64,000 nucleotides of DNA from NCBI GenBank assembly GCA_039654915.1, contig CM077600.1, positions 26,272,953-26,336,952 on the forward strand. The letters run 5' to 3'. The translations under genes were made by a program, and so were the position numbers. Numbering within the stretch: position 1 is the stretch's first letter; each line of letters starts with the position of its first letter. Under the pieces are notes generated by a model. It had not been told where the DNA came from, made no database searches, and saw only the letters and a program-made list of their open reading frames with translations. Shown here piece after piece: positions 22,465 through 32,800 of this stretch. This DNA comes from Aquilaria yunnanensis. Lineage: Eukaryota > Streptophyta > Magnoliopsida > Malvales > Thymelaeaceae.

Positions 22465-22905
22465 ATTTCCAACGGCCATTTCCAACGGTTTGCCGTTGGA
22501 AATTCTAATATTTCCAACACTAAGCAGTTGGAAATTCATCCGTTGGAAGTCCATATTCCAACGGCCCAGGTTAGAGCCGTTGGTAATTTCAACTGTCAAC
22601 TGTTGGAATCTGAACTGTTAGAAATTTTCCAATGGTTGTCACTTTTTTTTTTTATTTTTTTCAATTTCCAACGGCTTTAGCAGTTGGAAAAATTGGAAAA
22701 TTTTCAACTGGCAAGGCTGTTGGAAAATTTTTCTAGTTTTCCAACTACTTGGGACGTTGGAAAATTTCTAACTGCCTAGGCCGTTGGAAAATTTCCAACT
22801 GCCTAGGCCATTGGAAAGTAGATTTTTTATATTTTTTATATTCCCGTTCTATTTCCAATGTTTTTCTTTAAACGTCAAACGGCTTAGGCGGTTCAAAATT
22901 ATTGT
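22465..22905. repeat. subterminal repeat array of CACTA 2
   Basis: About twenty TTCCAAC / GTTGGAA motifs in both orientations (for example TTCCAACGGTTTGCCGTTGG at 22482 onwards, and CTAGGCCGTTGGAAA). The flanking base is T/A as TTCCAAC, whereas CACTA 1 mainly uses TTACCAAC, so the two elements are related but separate subfamilies. Confidence 0.85.
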
Positions 22906-23119
22906 ATCGTATGTAATCAAATATTGAACTGATATTACATAAATGCAGTTGTAAATCTCAATAAAAACATACACAATTGAAATTACAAAATCATGACATA
23001 AATATAGTTATAAATCTACATAAAAACATACATAATTGAAATTACATAGTGATAGTCTCCTAATAAGTGTTTGTTTGTTGATAAACACACAAAGTAAAGT
23101 GATATACCTGATCTAGTCT

Positions 23120-24756
23120 TCATCGGATCCCGAGGCATCTATATCATTGTCAGGCTGTGCGGGCGGAGGAATTCCAACTCGTTGACATATGTACTCCAGC
23201 TCAGCTCGTTGTCTCCTTTAAGGCGCTCCAGCTTCCGCTCATAATATGATGCTTGTTGTGCGGTATGCTCCGCCACCACGCGCTCTACTTGTTCAGTCAA
23301 CTCCGGCGTCTGAGTGACATCAACATGTGCTGCAGGAGTATTCCCCGGTCGTCGTCGTCCAAGCACAACATGTTGTTCTGATCCAAGACCAAATACACGC
23401 CCTTTCTTCCGGCCACTAGCTGCTGCACTCATTATCGCAACCTTATCAATGTCATGTGCGCCTCCTTCCTCATCCATTTGCTGCGTTAGTTCATCGATCT
23501 CAGGAGTTATCTTTGCCTTCATAAGGGTAAATATAGTTTATTAGTAAGTCTATAATTAATGGTATATAAAAAGGTAATTTTATTATTGCAAGATAATTAC
23601 CGCCACTTCTTCAATTCGCCTATTGACGTATTCCCCGCTCTTTTTCTTACAAGCTTGCTGCATGACCTTGAACAAGCCAGGGTCCCTTTTCTTCGGATCT
23701 TTTTCACACTACATTGGTTGTTAGTAAGATTAATGTTATTACACCATAAATAAGTTGAATTATGTGTAAAAGAGGTTCATAACTTTTACCATTCGCTCTC
23801 GGTGTTCAATAATTGAAACTGAGCCTCTTGCATAAGTAGCACTGCATCCACCAGTCGAGTTAGAGGACTGCGATGATGATGCTCGTATTGTCTTACCCCT
23901 CGCTGATTGCTCGTGAAACTTCGTTGAAGCCCACCATTTCTCCATTTCTGCATACTGTGTGTCAGTCATAAAGGATGCCCTTGCTCGTTGTTTGGCAGGA
24001 TTTTTCTCGCGGCGGATGTCACCCAGCGTCGTTCGGTAATGATTAGCCGCCATCATATGCCAAAACGCGATAGACCTCATTATGGTGGGCTGCATCCCAC
24101 TCACATAATCCTTAAACATAAAATAAAATATAAGGAGTTGAATAGTTGCCAACATGATTTGTAAAGTTGAAAACGTGAGAACAAAATGTAAACCTCAAAT
24201 ACGCGCCACCATGCCTGAATATCTGTTGGGCTTGCACTCGTCCAGTCATGATGTCCCTTGAAGTGTGTGGTGAAGCATCTAGTTACCAACCGTGTTGCTA
24301 TTGATGGAAGGAAGCTACATGGAGTGTATGTTCCAACACAATAAATATTGTTTTGAATGGAAGTAAACGTATTGCACCTAACATAAACTATTATGGTTGA
24401 AAATGTTACATTACTTACGTGTTACCGTGAGGTGTAATCCGTAAGCGAGCCTGAATCGGGGCTTCAGATGCTGCTAACTGACCAATGGAATTCCCACCAT
24501 TGGGTGAAGGTACAGGTGCCGGAGTAGATCGACTGGCACTACGGCCGAGTGGAAGAATGCGGATATCACCTGTACGAGGGGTGGGATGTGGAAGAACATG
24601 TTCTATTTGCGGTGAGGAAGCTGAATGTCGGGAATGTGATTGGTCTGCCCTTTCATGTCTGGCAATTGGTTCTGCTAACATTTCTTTGAACTTCTGAAAT
24701 AGGCATTTCCCTAGGTGACGTGTATACGTCGCATCTCTTTTAGGTGGCATCTGCAA
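23120..24756 (-). pseudogene. TNPA-like protein of CACTA 2 (Transposase_24 family), multi-exon
   Basis: Starts MPPKRDATYTRHLGKCLFQK near 24750 with a Pro/Ser-rich segment. It continues through apparent exons: LVTRCFTTHFKGHHDWT (about 24290-24180), MRSIAFWHMMAANHYRTTLG to STGGCSATYARGS (24110-23795), KDPKKRDPGLFKVMQQACKK (23700-23600) and the C-terminal exon (23522-23120) with HVDVTQTPELTEQVE and YYERKLERLK. The KxxTHxxGSxSFA-like region (TGGCSATYARGS) is the Transposase_24 hallmark. After ERLK the frame slips by one base; in the alternative frame the tail is RQRAELEYICQRVGIPPP and ends in acidic residues, matching CACTA 1. In En/Spm this protein binds subterminal motifs. Close to intact, with one clear frameshift. 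Confidence 0.78.
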
Positions 24757-24917
24757 TTTTTTTAAAAACCATACAACATTTTACAAATGTAAACTATGGG
24801 AAACAGTATTGCTCTTGCCACTACACCTATCACAATCAATTTAGACGTAGTATTATTATTATTATAAGTTATTCCACGTTCACATTACATTTTATAAGTA
24901 ATTGCACGTTAACATGA

Positions 24918-25900
24918 CAGTCAATTGACGTCATCGTCCTCAGATTGTGCCTCTGAATCGCTATTCTCAGTATCCTTAGATTCAAATTCATCTTCTTCAT
25001 CACTTGCTTCAAGGGCCTCCTCTTCCTCAGATTCATCGTCATGTTGCAAAGTTTCTTCCCTGATCGGCATGTTATCCTCTACAGCTTCCCCCACTTCTGT
25101 TTCAGCTAAATTGTCGATTAGGCCATCCATAATTATGGATGGATTGTTCACGCCACCTTTAAATTCTTCCTGAAATGCATCATCAATGTCATTAACATTA
25201 TAATGAACGATGCGTCTAGGTTTGATTTTCAAAATGGCTAACCACCCTGTTTTTTCACGTGACTTTGTTGGGTAAGGGGTGTAGTAAACTTGATCAGCTT
25301 GGGAGGCAAGAATGAACGGGTCAAACTTCCTATATCGGCGACGATCACGAACCTCAACTATACCATATTGTTTATGAACCCGAGTGCCATGATCTGGAGT
25401 GGGGTCAAACCATGTATACCTAAACAATACAACATTTTTCTATGGCCATCCAGGATATTCGAGTTGAATGATTTCTTCTAACACCCCATAAAAATCACAT
25501 TCAACCTCACTTGATCCTGAAGTCCTTATACATACGCCACTGTTAAATGTTGCTTTGTCGCGACCCTAGTCGCTAATGTGGAACTTGTACTCATTTATGA
25601 AATAAACAGGCCAAGTCTCAACACGACGTGATGGCCCGCACCCAACATCCCACAAGAAGCGGTCCGTGATATTGTTGCGCATATCATTCACCTAGTTACA
25701 TATAATAAAGTTTATGAATATGTCTTTCCCTTGAGAAGCAAAATATGGCTAAAATTTAAGTGTAGGTAACTTACATAGTTTCTAAGCCATGTAGCAAAGT
25801 TATTCTCAATGTAGACATCCAGGTCTGACATTGCTATATTTGGTGCATGCATACGCACTTCATCAACAAACAAACTACAAGATATACATAGAGGTCGTTG
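24918..25900 (-). pseudogene. DUF4216 region of the CACTA 2 transposase
   Basis: The minus-strand frame has WFDPTPDHGTRVHKQYGIVE, RKFDPFILASQADQVYYTPY, REKTGWLAILKIKPRR and an acidic Glu/Asp/Ser tail ending EAQSEDDDVN. This is the DUF4216 module that follows DUF4218 in plant En/Spm TNP2 proteins. An upstream piece (NFATWLRNYV) at 25810-25780 belongs to the linker between the two. Stops near 25440 and 25570 break it. Confidence 0.75.
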
Positions 25901-26019
25901 GAGCATAAACTTGATGAGTAAAGTGTATAAAGAAAAAAAAGTATTATTATTAGAGTAGAATATATAAAGAAAATATGTGTTATGGCACTTACTCGAGGTA
26001 CGTCTTCACTTCCTTACAA

Positions 26020-27830
26020 TTCAGCAAGATATATGCAGTAGCAACCCTCAATTAATTGTCATCAAGATATCAATATCTTGAGACACTATATGGACGACCC
26101 GGGTATCTAAAGATAGACCACACCGATTCATCATATTGTCTTGGTTCGCCATCATCATTACGAGGTACTCTAGTTGCCATAAGTGGAATATGAGATTCAA
26201 AGTAGTGAGAGCAAAATGTTGAGGTATCATCAATTAGATACGCTTCACAAATTAAACCCTCTACATGAGCCTTATTTGATACCTTCATTTTGAGGTCATG
26301 CATACAATGCTCAAACTTGTGCATCCACCTATACTGAACGGGTCCTCCAACCCTGGCTTCGTAAGGTAGGTGAACCGGCAAATGTTCCATCGAATCGAAA
26401 AAAGCAGGTGGAAAAATTCTTTCCAACTTGCAGAGTATGATAGGAATATTTGCTTCTACCTCGACCATGTGATTGACATCTAACTATGGAGAGTATAAAT
26501 CACGGAAGAATTGACTTAACTCAGTCAACGGTTTCCATATATTTTTAGGTATCGCTTCAATGGCTATTGGGAGGAGCCTCTGCATCATTACATGACAATC
26601 ATGACTTTTCATACCAGACATATGACTTACATTACTATCAACACACCTCCTAAGGTTTGATGCATAGCCGTCTAGGAGTCTAAGTGTTTTAACCTAATTG
26701 AGCACATTAGATCTTTGATTTGTGTTTAGTGTAAAAGTTGTTTTGGGTTTGAATGCTCGACTGTCGGCTTGAGGAATTAAATTTAGCTCTGATCGACTGC
26801 ACAACATCTTAATGTCCTTACGAGCCTTCACGTTGTCCTTAGTTTTATTCCTTACATCCATCACTGTATTCCAGATATTGTCAAACACATTCTTCTCTAT
26901 ATGCATCACATCCAAATTATGGTGGATTAAATTATTCTTCCAGTAAGGCAACTCCCAGAAAATACTTCATTTTGACCAATTATGAGTTTTACCATAACCT
27001 GGTATGGTTAAAACCTTTCCATTTTGAACTATAGATGGCAACTTTGAGATACGTTCAAATATTGTTTCAGGCGGAAGACATTCAGGAGCCAATGATTTCT
27101 CAATTTTTCATTTTTTAAAGGCAACTCTGTTTCTTCTATATGGGTGATCCAACTCGAGAAATTGTCAATGACAATCAAAGAAGGAAGTTTTCCTCCCGTG
27201 CTCAAGCTGGAAGGCTTTACTATCCTCCATGCTAACAACATCCCATAAGCCGGGAAGCCATGTATGGTCAACAAAACTAAAGCACGGAGCTGAAAATTCT
27301 GTTTAAGTGAAACATCCCATGTTTGGATACCATCTTCCCACAACTGCTTCAATTCATGAATAAGAGGTTGTAAATAGACATCAATATTTTGACGTGGACT
27401 CCGAGGGCCCGGTATCAATACAATCAAAAACATATATGGTTTCTTCATACACATCCACGGTGGCAAATTATATGGAGTAACGATGATCGGCCAACATGAA
27501 TATTGTTTACCAGAGTTTCCAAACTGAACAAAACCATCAGAACATACACCAAGGTGAACATTTCGGCGCTCTGCGGCAAAGCACAGGTATGTGGAATCAA
27601 AATGTTTCCATGCTTCCCCATCTGAAGGATGTTTTAAAACATTTGGCTCGGATCGATGCTCACTGTGCCACCTCATGTGCTCTGCAGTTGAAAGTGAAGC
27701 ATATAGTCGCTGAAGGCGAGGAGTTAGTGGTAAATGGTGCATGGTCTTTCTCGCTCTATCTTTACCCCGTCCACATTTTCTCGGCTTAAACCGAGATTCA
27801 CCACAAAACTTGCAGTGTAATGTTTTTTAT
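26020..27830 (-). pseudogene. TNP2 transposase of CACTA 2 (Transposase_21 and DUF4218)
   Basis: Catalytic protein of En/Spm elements. Minus-strand order: zinc-like HCKFCGESRFKPRKCG, HHLPLTPRLQRLYAS, MRWHSEH, the core CSDGFVQFGNSGKQYSCWPI, LPPWMCMKKPYMFLIVLIPG, LWEDGIQTWD, LTIHGFPAYGMLL, then a shifted LPYWKNNLIHHNLDVMHIEK with NVFDN, SGMKSHDCHVMMQRLLP, and DUF4218: ILCKLERIFPPAFFDSMEHL, EARVGGPVQYRWMHKFE, STFCSHYF. The N-terminal part before HCKFCG is degraded. At least four stops or shifts (near 27770, 27090, 26700 and 26490) interrupt it, so it is unlikely to be active as it stands. Confidence 0.85.
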
Positions 27831-28022
27831 ATGAGCATTTTCACTGATTGAGAAATTCGGAATATAAAATTCCATATTTCTTAAAATGTTTTTGATATGA
27901 AGATCAAAAGAACATGATAAGTCTTCTTGCGTGAGATTAGTAGTTTCTCCTCGAATTAAGTGTCAGCAAGTCGTTTAGGTGGCATCCTTGCCAAGAAAAA
28001 AAAAAGAGAACAAAAAGAGATT

Positions 28023-28034
28023 GGGGGGGGGGGG
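28023..28034. repeat. (G)12 homopolymer near the lost end of CACTA 2
   Basis: Twelve Gs in AT-rich context, about 45 bp beyond the last recognisable CACTA 2 sequence. The 28035-28180 stretch that follows has no recognisable origin. Confidence 0.9.
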
Positions 28035-29114
28035 TTAGCATGAAATGAAGCATAGCTCAAGTAGATTAAATAGCGTCCTAGGAAGTGTCCCAATTCTTTA
28101 GATTACACTATTGGCCCTTTAAATTTGTATATATATGTGGCTGATATAAAAACATTTTTACATAATCAAAGTACTATATGAATTTTTTTTTAACAACAAA
28201 GAAATTTATTAAATAAAGATACAAACTTCATCGATCTTACAGAGGAAGATGATGAAGGAAAAAATGCCCAAAAACCCAAAACTCTCACCCTAGCAAAAGA
28301 ACCCAATACCCAAAGCAGCAACAACTTATAACAATATAGCCACCCTAAAAACCCAAGCATAAAAAAAAAATCTCCACAGGACCTAATGGAAAACAATACT
28401 ATCTTAGGGGAAAATAAAACATTGGACAGTTCTCCTAGCCCCTTTTCATCAATGAATTCCCCATAGATGTAGAATCCACCCCCTCTTTGCTATCTTTGTT
28501 CTTCTTTCCTTCTCTCCCTTTCCTATTTTCATAATCAATGTTGTTCTCCAATCTTTTTAGTTCCCAACTTACAACATTTCCATTTCTTTACACAACTTGT
28601 TTGTTATGTAAAGAACCCTTCAACTTCTCCCTTTTCCAATCAACCTCCTTAACAAATTTTACAGCTAAATCGCCAAATTCCTCAAATTTGAATCATGCTA
28701 CACCATTTTTAAAAATCTATCGGCCCAAGCCAATGTACTTGAAAGCGAAGAATCCTCACCATTACTGACAAAAGAATCATAATGTGGATGAATCACAATT
28801 AAAGGAACCGCTTCTTTTCCAACATCTACTTGTACTTGGAGTTTTTCCACCAACCCACATCCGAAATCAGTTTCGGATCTTATCGCTAATTGAAGACCTC
28901 TAGTTCTTTACTCTTTTATACTATACTGCCTGAACAAGAGAAACAACATTTGTAGTCTCATCCTTAGAACCCTTGCACCCCACATCAGAATCCACTAAAC
29001 TATTTTTTTTTCACAAAACTGTTAGATCCCCAGCACCATCCATGGCAATATGAGAACCCACTCCAACCCCATTAAAACTCTCGAACAAAATCAGAGTGGG
29101 AAAAGGTAAAAAAA

Positions 29115-30605
29115 AATCATATAACTTTAAGCAACTTTTCTAAGCAAGTCCTATATATGCACAACTTTCTCTTTGAGTCCTATATATTAAAAAACACTAT
29201 CTCTGTTAGGCCTATAATCGGAAAACTTGATGAAAATCTTATGTGGTAGATAACGGACGTTAAAAATAAGGAGAAAAAAAATCAAAATTAGACATCTAAC
29301 TTCGCAGCTTTTCTAATTAAGTCACCAGATTCTTATTTTTTCGCAACTCACCTCCAGAAACCTAAATATTCTCTTCTCATGCTGTTGTCCTTCAACCACA
29401 AACCCGCTACAGTTTTTCTTCTCTTTCATCCCTAGGAGTGAAGAATAAGGAATAATTTTCATACTTTTCAATTGAAAAATATAGAATTTTAAGTGATAAC
29501 ATTAATCATGATTCAAAAATTAAAAACATACAAAGCTTCTGGAAAATAGAGAATTCCTAACAAGAAGCGGAATAAAACCTCCTGCCAAGCAATCGCAGGA
29601 TCTTGCTCCATGAGAAAGCTGGAGCTGAGCGACCTCAATCCTAATGCAGATGTCGATGGCTTGATTATATTGCTGCACAATATTAATCTTTCTATTTATC
29701 TAAATATTCATTAGTTTATAAATCCATTTTTTCATCATTAGGGAAATCATCATCATTACATTGTTATTGCCAATATAAATATCCTTTCTGTACTATAATT
29801 ACGGCTCATTTTTTAAAATTTTATAGTTTATTCTTTCAAGCTTCTATAAAAGCATGAAGAATTAATATGAAAAAGATTGTATCGTCTTATCATGGAATCC
29901 ATAAGGTACAATGAAATATTACAGAATTGGTTGTGAAATATTAAGTAATGAGCTATTTAATACACTATTATTAATTAATATTTTTAATTTTTCATTTGAC
30001 TTGTACATCAATTGAAATTCTATAAGTTAATAAGGTCAAAAAATATTTTAAAAATAGTACTATTTTTTTAAAATTTTATTTTTGTGTTGGATAACTAAAA
30101 AATAATTAATCACTTTCTAAAATAATTTTTTCAAGTGATATCCCCATTCTCATGGTATATTCCATTAATGTAATGACGATCAATGACCTCAAAACGTAGA
30201 AATATAATAGTTTATTTAGAAAAGAAAAGAAAAAAAAGAAGAAGAAGAAGAATAGATGGTTTATTTTAAACATTTCCTGAAAATTTCAGGCATAAAAGTA
30301 ATAACCCAACATGAACATTTTAATTAGATTTAAACAGTTCTAGATTTCTTTTGAATCCATGGGTGAATTGTGAGAAAAAAAAAAGAACCTAATGACTTAA
30401 TTAGAAAAATTACAAAGTTAGATGACTAATTTTGAAATTTTTCTTATTATTTTTAATGTGTATTGTCCGCCACATAGGATTTCCATTAAGTTTTTCGGTT
30501 ATAGGACTAATAGAGACCATGTTTTCTAAGATATAGGACTCAAACAAAAAATCATAAAGATATAGGACTTACCTAAAAAAATTACAGAAGTTAGAGAATT
30601 TTTTT
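29115..30605. mobile_element. long-TIR DNA element (MULE-like), ~1.49 kb
   Basis: The left arm (29120-29350) and the reverse complement of the right arm (30600-30360) match over about 230 bp. Both contain, in order, AAGTCCTATAT, TTTGAGTCCTATAT, CTATTAGKCCTATAA-type sequence, AAAACTTRATG, ATGTGG, AAAATTAGWCATCTAACTT and CTAATTAAGTCA. No transposase is seen inside, so it is non-autonomous. The interior (29400-30300) includes a GC-richer patch at 29560-29660. Long TIRs and size suggest the Mutator superfamily. A clean 9-bp target duplication is obscured by A/T runs at both edges. Confidence 0.75.
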
Positions 30606-31426
30606 AATTTTTTTTTTGACCTTTCCCCAAGATAGAGGCTCACCTTTATCCCCATTAAAATTCTCAGGAAAATTTTGGGAGGGAGACAAACCTGAGTGCC
30701 TAATTTCTTTTGGACACTTAACTATTGTAAGCCCAGCAACCGGCCCAGAATCCCTATGACCCCCAGCAAAAGCCCAACCATTTTGAGCTCCATGCGACGG
30801 TGTCTTCCCCACAACCTCGCCTTTGCCACCGCCGGACTGCGCCACCTGCAAGAGCAATTGATGGACGTAACCGTGATACGCAACTCTGACTTGTAGCATG
30901 GAGAAGTTATTTGTGTGACAATTCCTTCTCCCATCGGAGTCAATCGTCCTCTGCTGGACCCGGTAGAACCAGCCGCATCCCGTTTCTCCTGAACTAGATT
31001 GACCATTGCGCACCCGAAACCCCACCACCCGTCAGCATCTCTTCCTTCTGGGACAATGGCTCCCGTTTTCCAAGCACCTCTCGAGACCACTAATTCAAGG
31101 AAACGACCCGCTCTGTTTCTCCTCAGCCTGAAGACCAGCGTTCCTGTCCGAGTTTCTAGTTTTCGCTGCCATGGATTCTCACCCTTTTCAAACCAAAATT
31201 TGTTCCAAACATAGACCCACCACTTGAATTCCGCAGCGTCCAACGTTATCGAAGCTTTCTTGCACCTCTCAATCTTAGTAATCCGCAGCAAATCGGATCC
31301 CCTTTGCTTATTACTCGAGAAAAAGAAACGCTTCTTCTCGATGCTCAAGTTATAATCACTGCCCATCCTTGAACCCAATCCCAAACCCAAGCAAAGAAAC
31401 TTAGAGGTTAGGCCGAAAACTGGCAC
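30591..31426 (-). pseudogene. LINE ORF1-like protein (gag-like)
   Basis: Residues read YNLSIEKKRFFFSSNKQRGS, ITLDAAEFKWWVYVWNKFWF, TLVFRLRRNRAGRFLELVVS and GWWGFGCAMVNLV. The sequence has the alternating aromatic/charged pattern and the GWWGF block of a protein common in plant L1-type elements. The longest frame (31426-30722) changes frame to another open stretch (31028-30591), which ends FPENFNGDKGEPLSWGKV. Identification is by pattern memory only. Function in the element would be RNA binding. Confidence 0.5.
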
Positions 31427-31801
31427 GGAGCCGGATCCAGCCAGAGGAAGTTGGATCGCCGAAGGGATCAGAGGAGAGAAAATTTGAATTTTTCTAGAGA
31501 GAAGCCAGAGCTAGCAGCAGCCGCGACTGCATTTTGGTTCATAATCCTAAATAACTATTGTATGAAATTTTAAAATTTTGATCATAGGTTGTGAGTTCGA
31601 CGCCCACTCGCCTGTCTTTGGCTTGCAAGGTGCAGGATATAATGTCTGCTCATCTTAACCAGGCCCTGCAGTATCATTCTGCTAATGTTTAAGTACCCTG
31701 AATCAGTTTTGCTTTGAATACCCTGATTTAACTTGAGTAATAGCTTAGGGACTGGGTACTATTTCCCAGTTTAACATTGATCAAATGATGAGGGTGCTCG
31801 T

Positions 31802-32266
31802 TAGAGGTAAAAACAAGTCGAGTCTTTTATCGAACAATTTGAGTTTGAGCTCAAAATTTTTTTTTGTATGCTCGAGTTGAGTCTAACAAGTTTCGAACTT
31901 CATTTTAAGTTAAAACTCTTAATAAGTTGAGCTTCAAGTATGATACTGTTTGGCTTGAACTTTTATCGAGTCTAACGAGTATAATATTTTTTAATATAAA
32001 ACTAAATTAATTTTATTTTTAATATATGTAAACGCCAAAAATTTTAATTTTTATTCCTTAAATTGCGTTTGAACCTCAAATTAAACTCGAACTCTCATAT
32101 TGAAGTGGAATCAAACTTTGCGCCTATCAAGTTAACGAGCCAAACCCAAATATTTTCAAACCGAGCTTTGAGCCCTATTTTTTGAGCTGGTTGAGCTCGA
32201 GTTTGAACCCTAATCAAGTTTTAAGCATGGGGTGTTTAAGTTCAGCTCAGCTCATTTTTGTCTCTA
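31802..32266. mobile_element. hAT-like MITE rich in AGCTCGAG motifs
   Basis: Ends are inverted: TAGAGGTAAAAACAAGTCGAG on the left, and TAGAGACAAAAATGAGCTGAG as the complement of the right. Flanking 8-mers GTGCTCGT and GTGTTGAT agree at 5 of 8 positions, as expected for an old 8-bp hAT duplication. The interior repeats GAGCTCAA / TTGAGCTCGAG-type words in both orientations. No coding capacity. Located about 530 bp upstream of the PRK-like gene. Confidence 0.6.
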
Positions 32267-32800
32267 GTGTTGATCGTGTGAGATCATGCTGCTAGCACCT
32301 CCTAAGACTAGTAGATTCTAGGACATTAAAAAAAAAATAATCTCAAGTTAGCTTCTCAACTATTAGAGAATTTTATGGAAATATCTCTGTGTACAATATT
32401 TTTTATACTCAAAAGCATGTATAAGGTATTACTTGATAAAGAGGTTGGAGGAATTTACATATTTATTGAAAGTTGGAAGGTGTCAAGTCATAAATGATAA
32501 GAATTTCATGGCGGGGCTTAAAACCATGGGGAAAACGTTCTTCCTTTTTCTTTTTTAAGTAAAAAAAAAAAAAAAATCAGCGTTTTCTGATGGTACAGCA
32601 CAGTGCTAACAACGGCTTCTTCGACCTTATGAGTTATGGCTTGTCTGAAGCCAAGCTGCCTAACCTTATTCCTCCTAAAAAAACCAAACCCCGTAACGTC
32701 AGGGAAAATGGACAAAACAAAAGAAAATTCCATACCAAAATGTTGACCCCCAGAAATTCTAAAACTGCACCAACCGGAAAAAGAATAAACACAGGAAAAC

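Larger units (their letters stand above)
22449..27980 (-). mobile_element. CACTA (En/Spm) transposon 2, one end plus transposase genes
   Basis: Begins CACTAAAAAAAATCC at 22449, followed by subterminal CCAACGG inverted motifs. Coding on the minus strand runs in the En/Spm order from right to left: TNP2 core (Transposase_21 type) at about 27830-26690, DUF4218 at 26540-26050, DUF4216 at 25900-24920, then the TNPA-like Transposase_24 protein at 24756-23120. The opposite terminus is not seen. Recognisable sequence ends near 27980, close to a run of twelve Gs. Without that end the target duplication cannot be checked. It is inserted in P450 exon 2, opposite in direction to CACTA 1. Confidence 0.88.
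28180..31545 (-). mobile_element. LINE-like element, ORF1 part only, interrupted by a TIR element
   Basis: The minus-strand 3' end is an A-tail (T-run at about 28180-28188). Upstream of it (28680-29100) are degraded ORF1-like sequences including LAWADRFLKM and FESFNGVGVG. A large open frame at 31426-30722 then codes for the N-terminal ORF1 region. The 5' edge at about 31500-31545 is GC-rich, as LINE 5' UTRs often are. No endonuclease, RT or RNase H is present, so ORF2 is deleted or this is a partial copy. A 1.5-kb TIR element (29115-30605) splits it. Confidence 0.55.

Noticed and set aside
23314..23544. Plus-strand open frames opposite the CACTA 2 TNPA exons
   Set aside because: Antisense shadows; the minus strand carries the matching motif order seen in CACTA 1.
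31585..31700. tRNA-like B box (GAGTTCGACGCCC) as a SINE or tRNA gene
   Set aside because: No A box at the right distance, no cloverleaf and no A-tail or target duplication.
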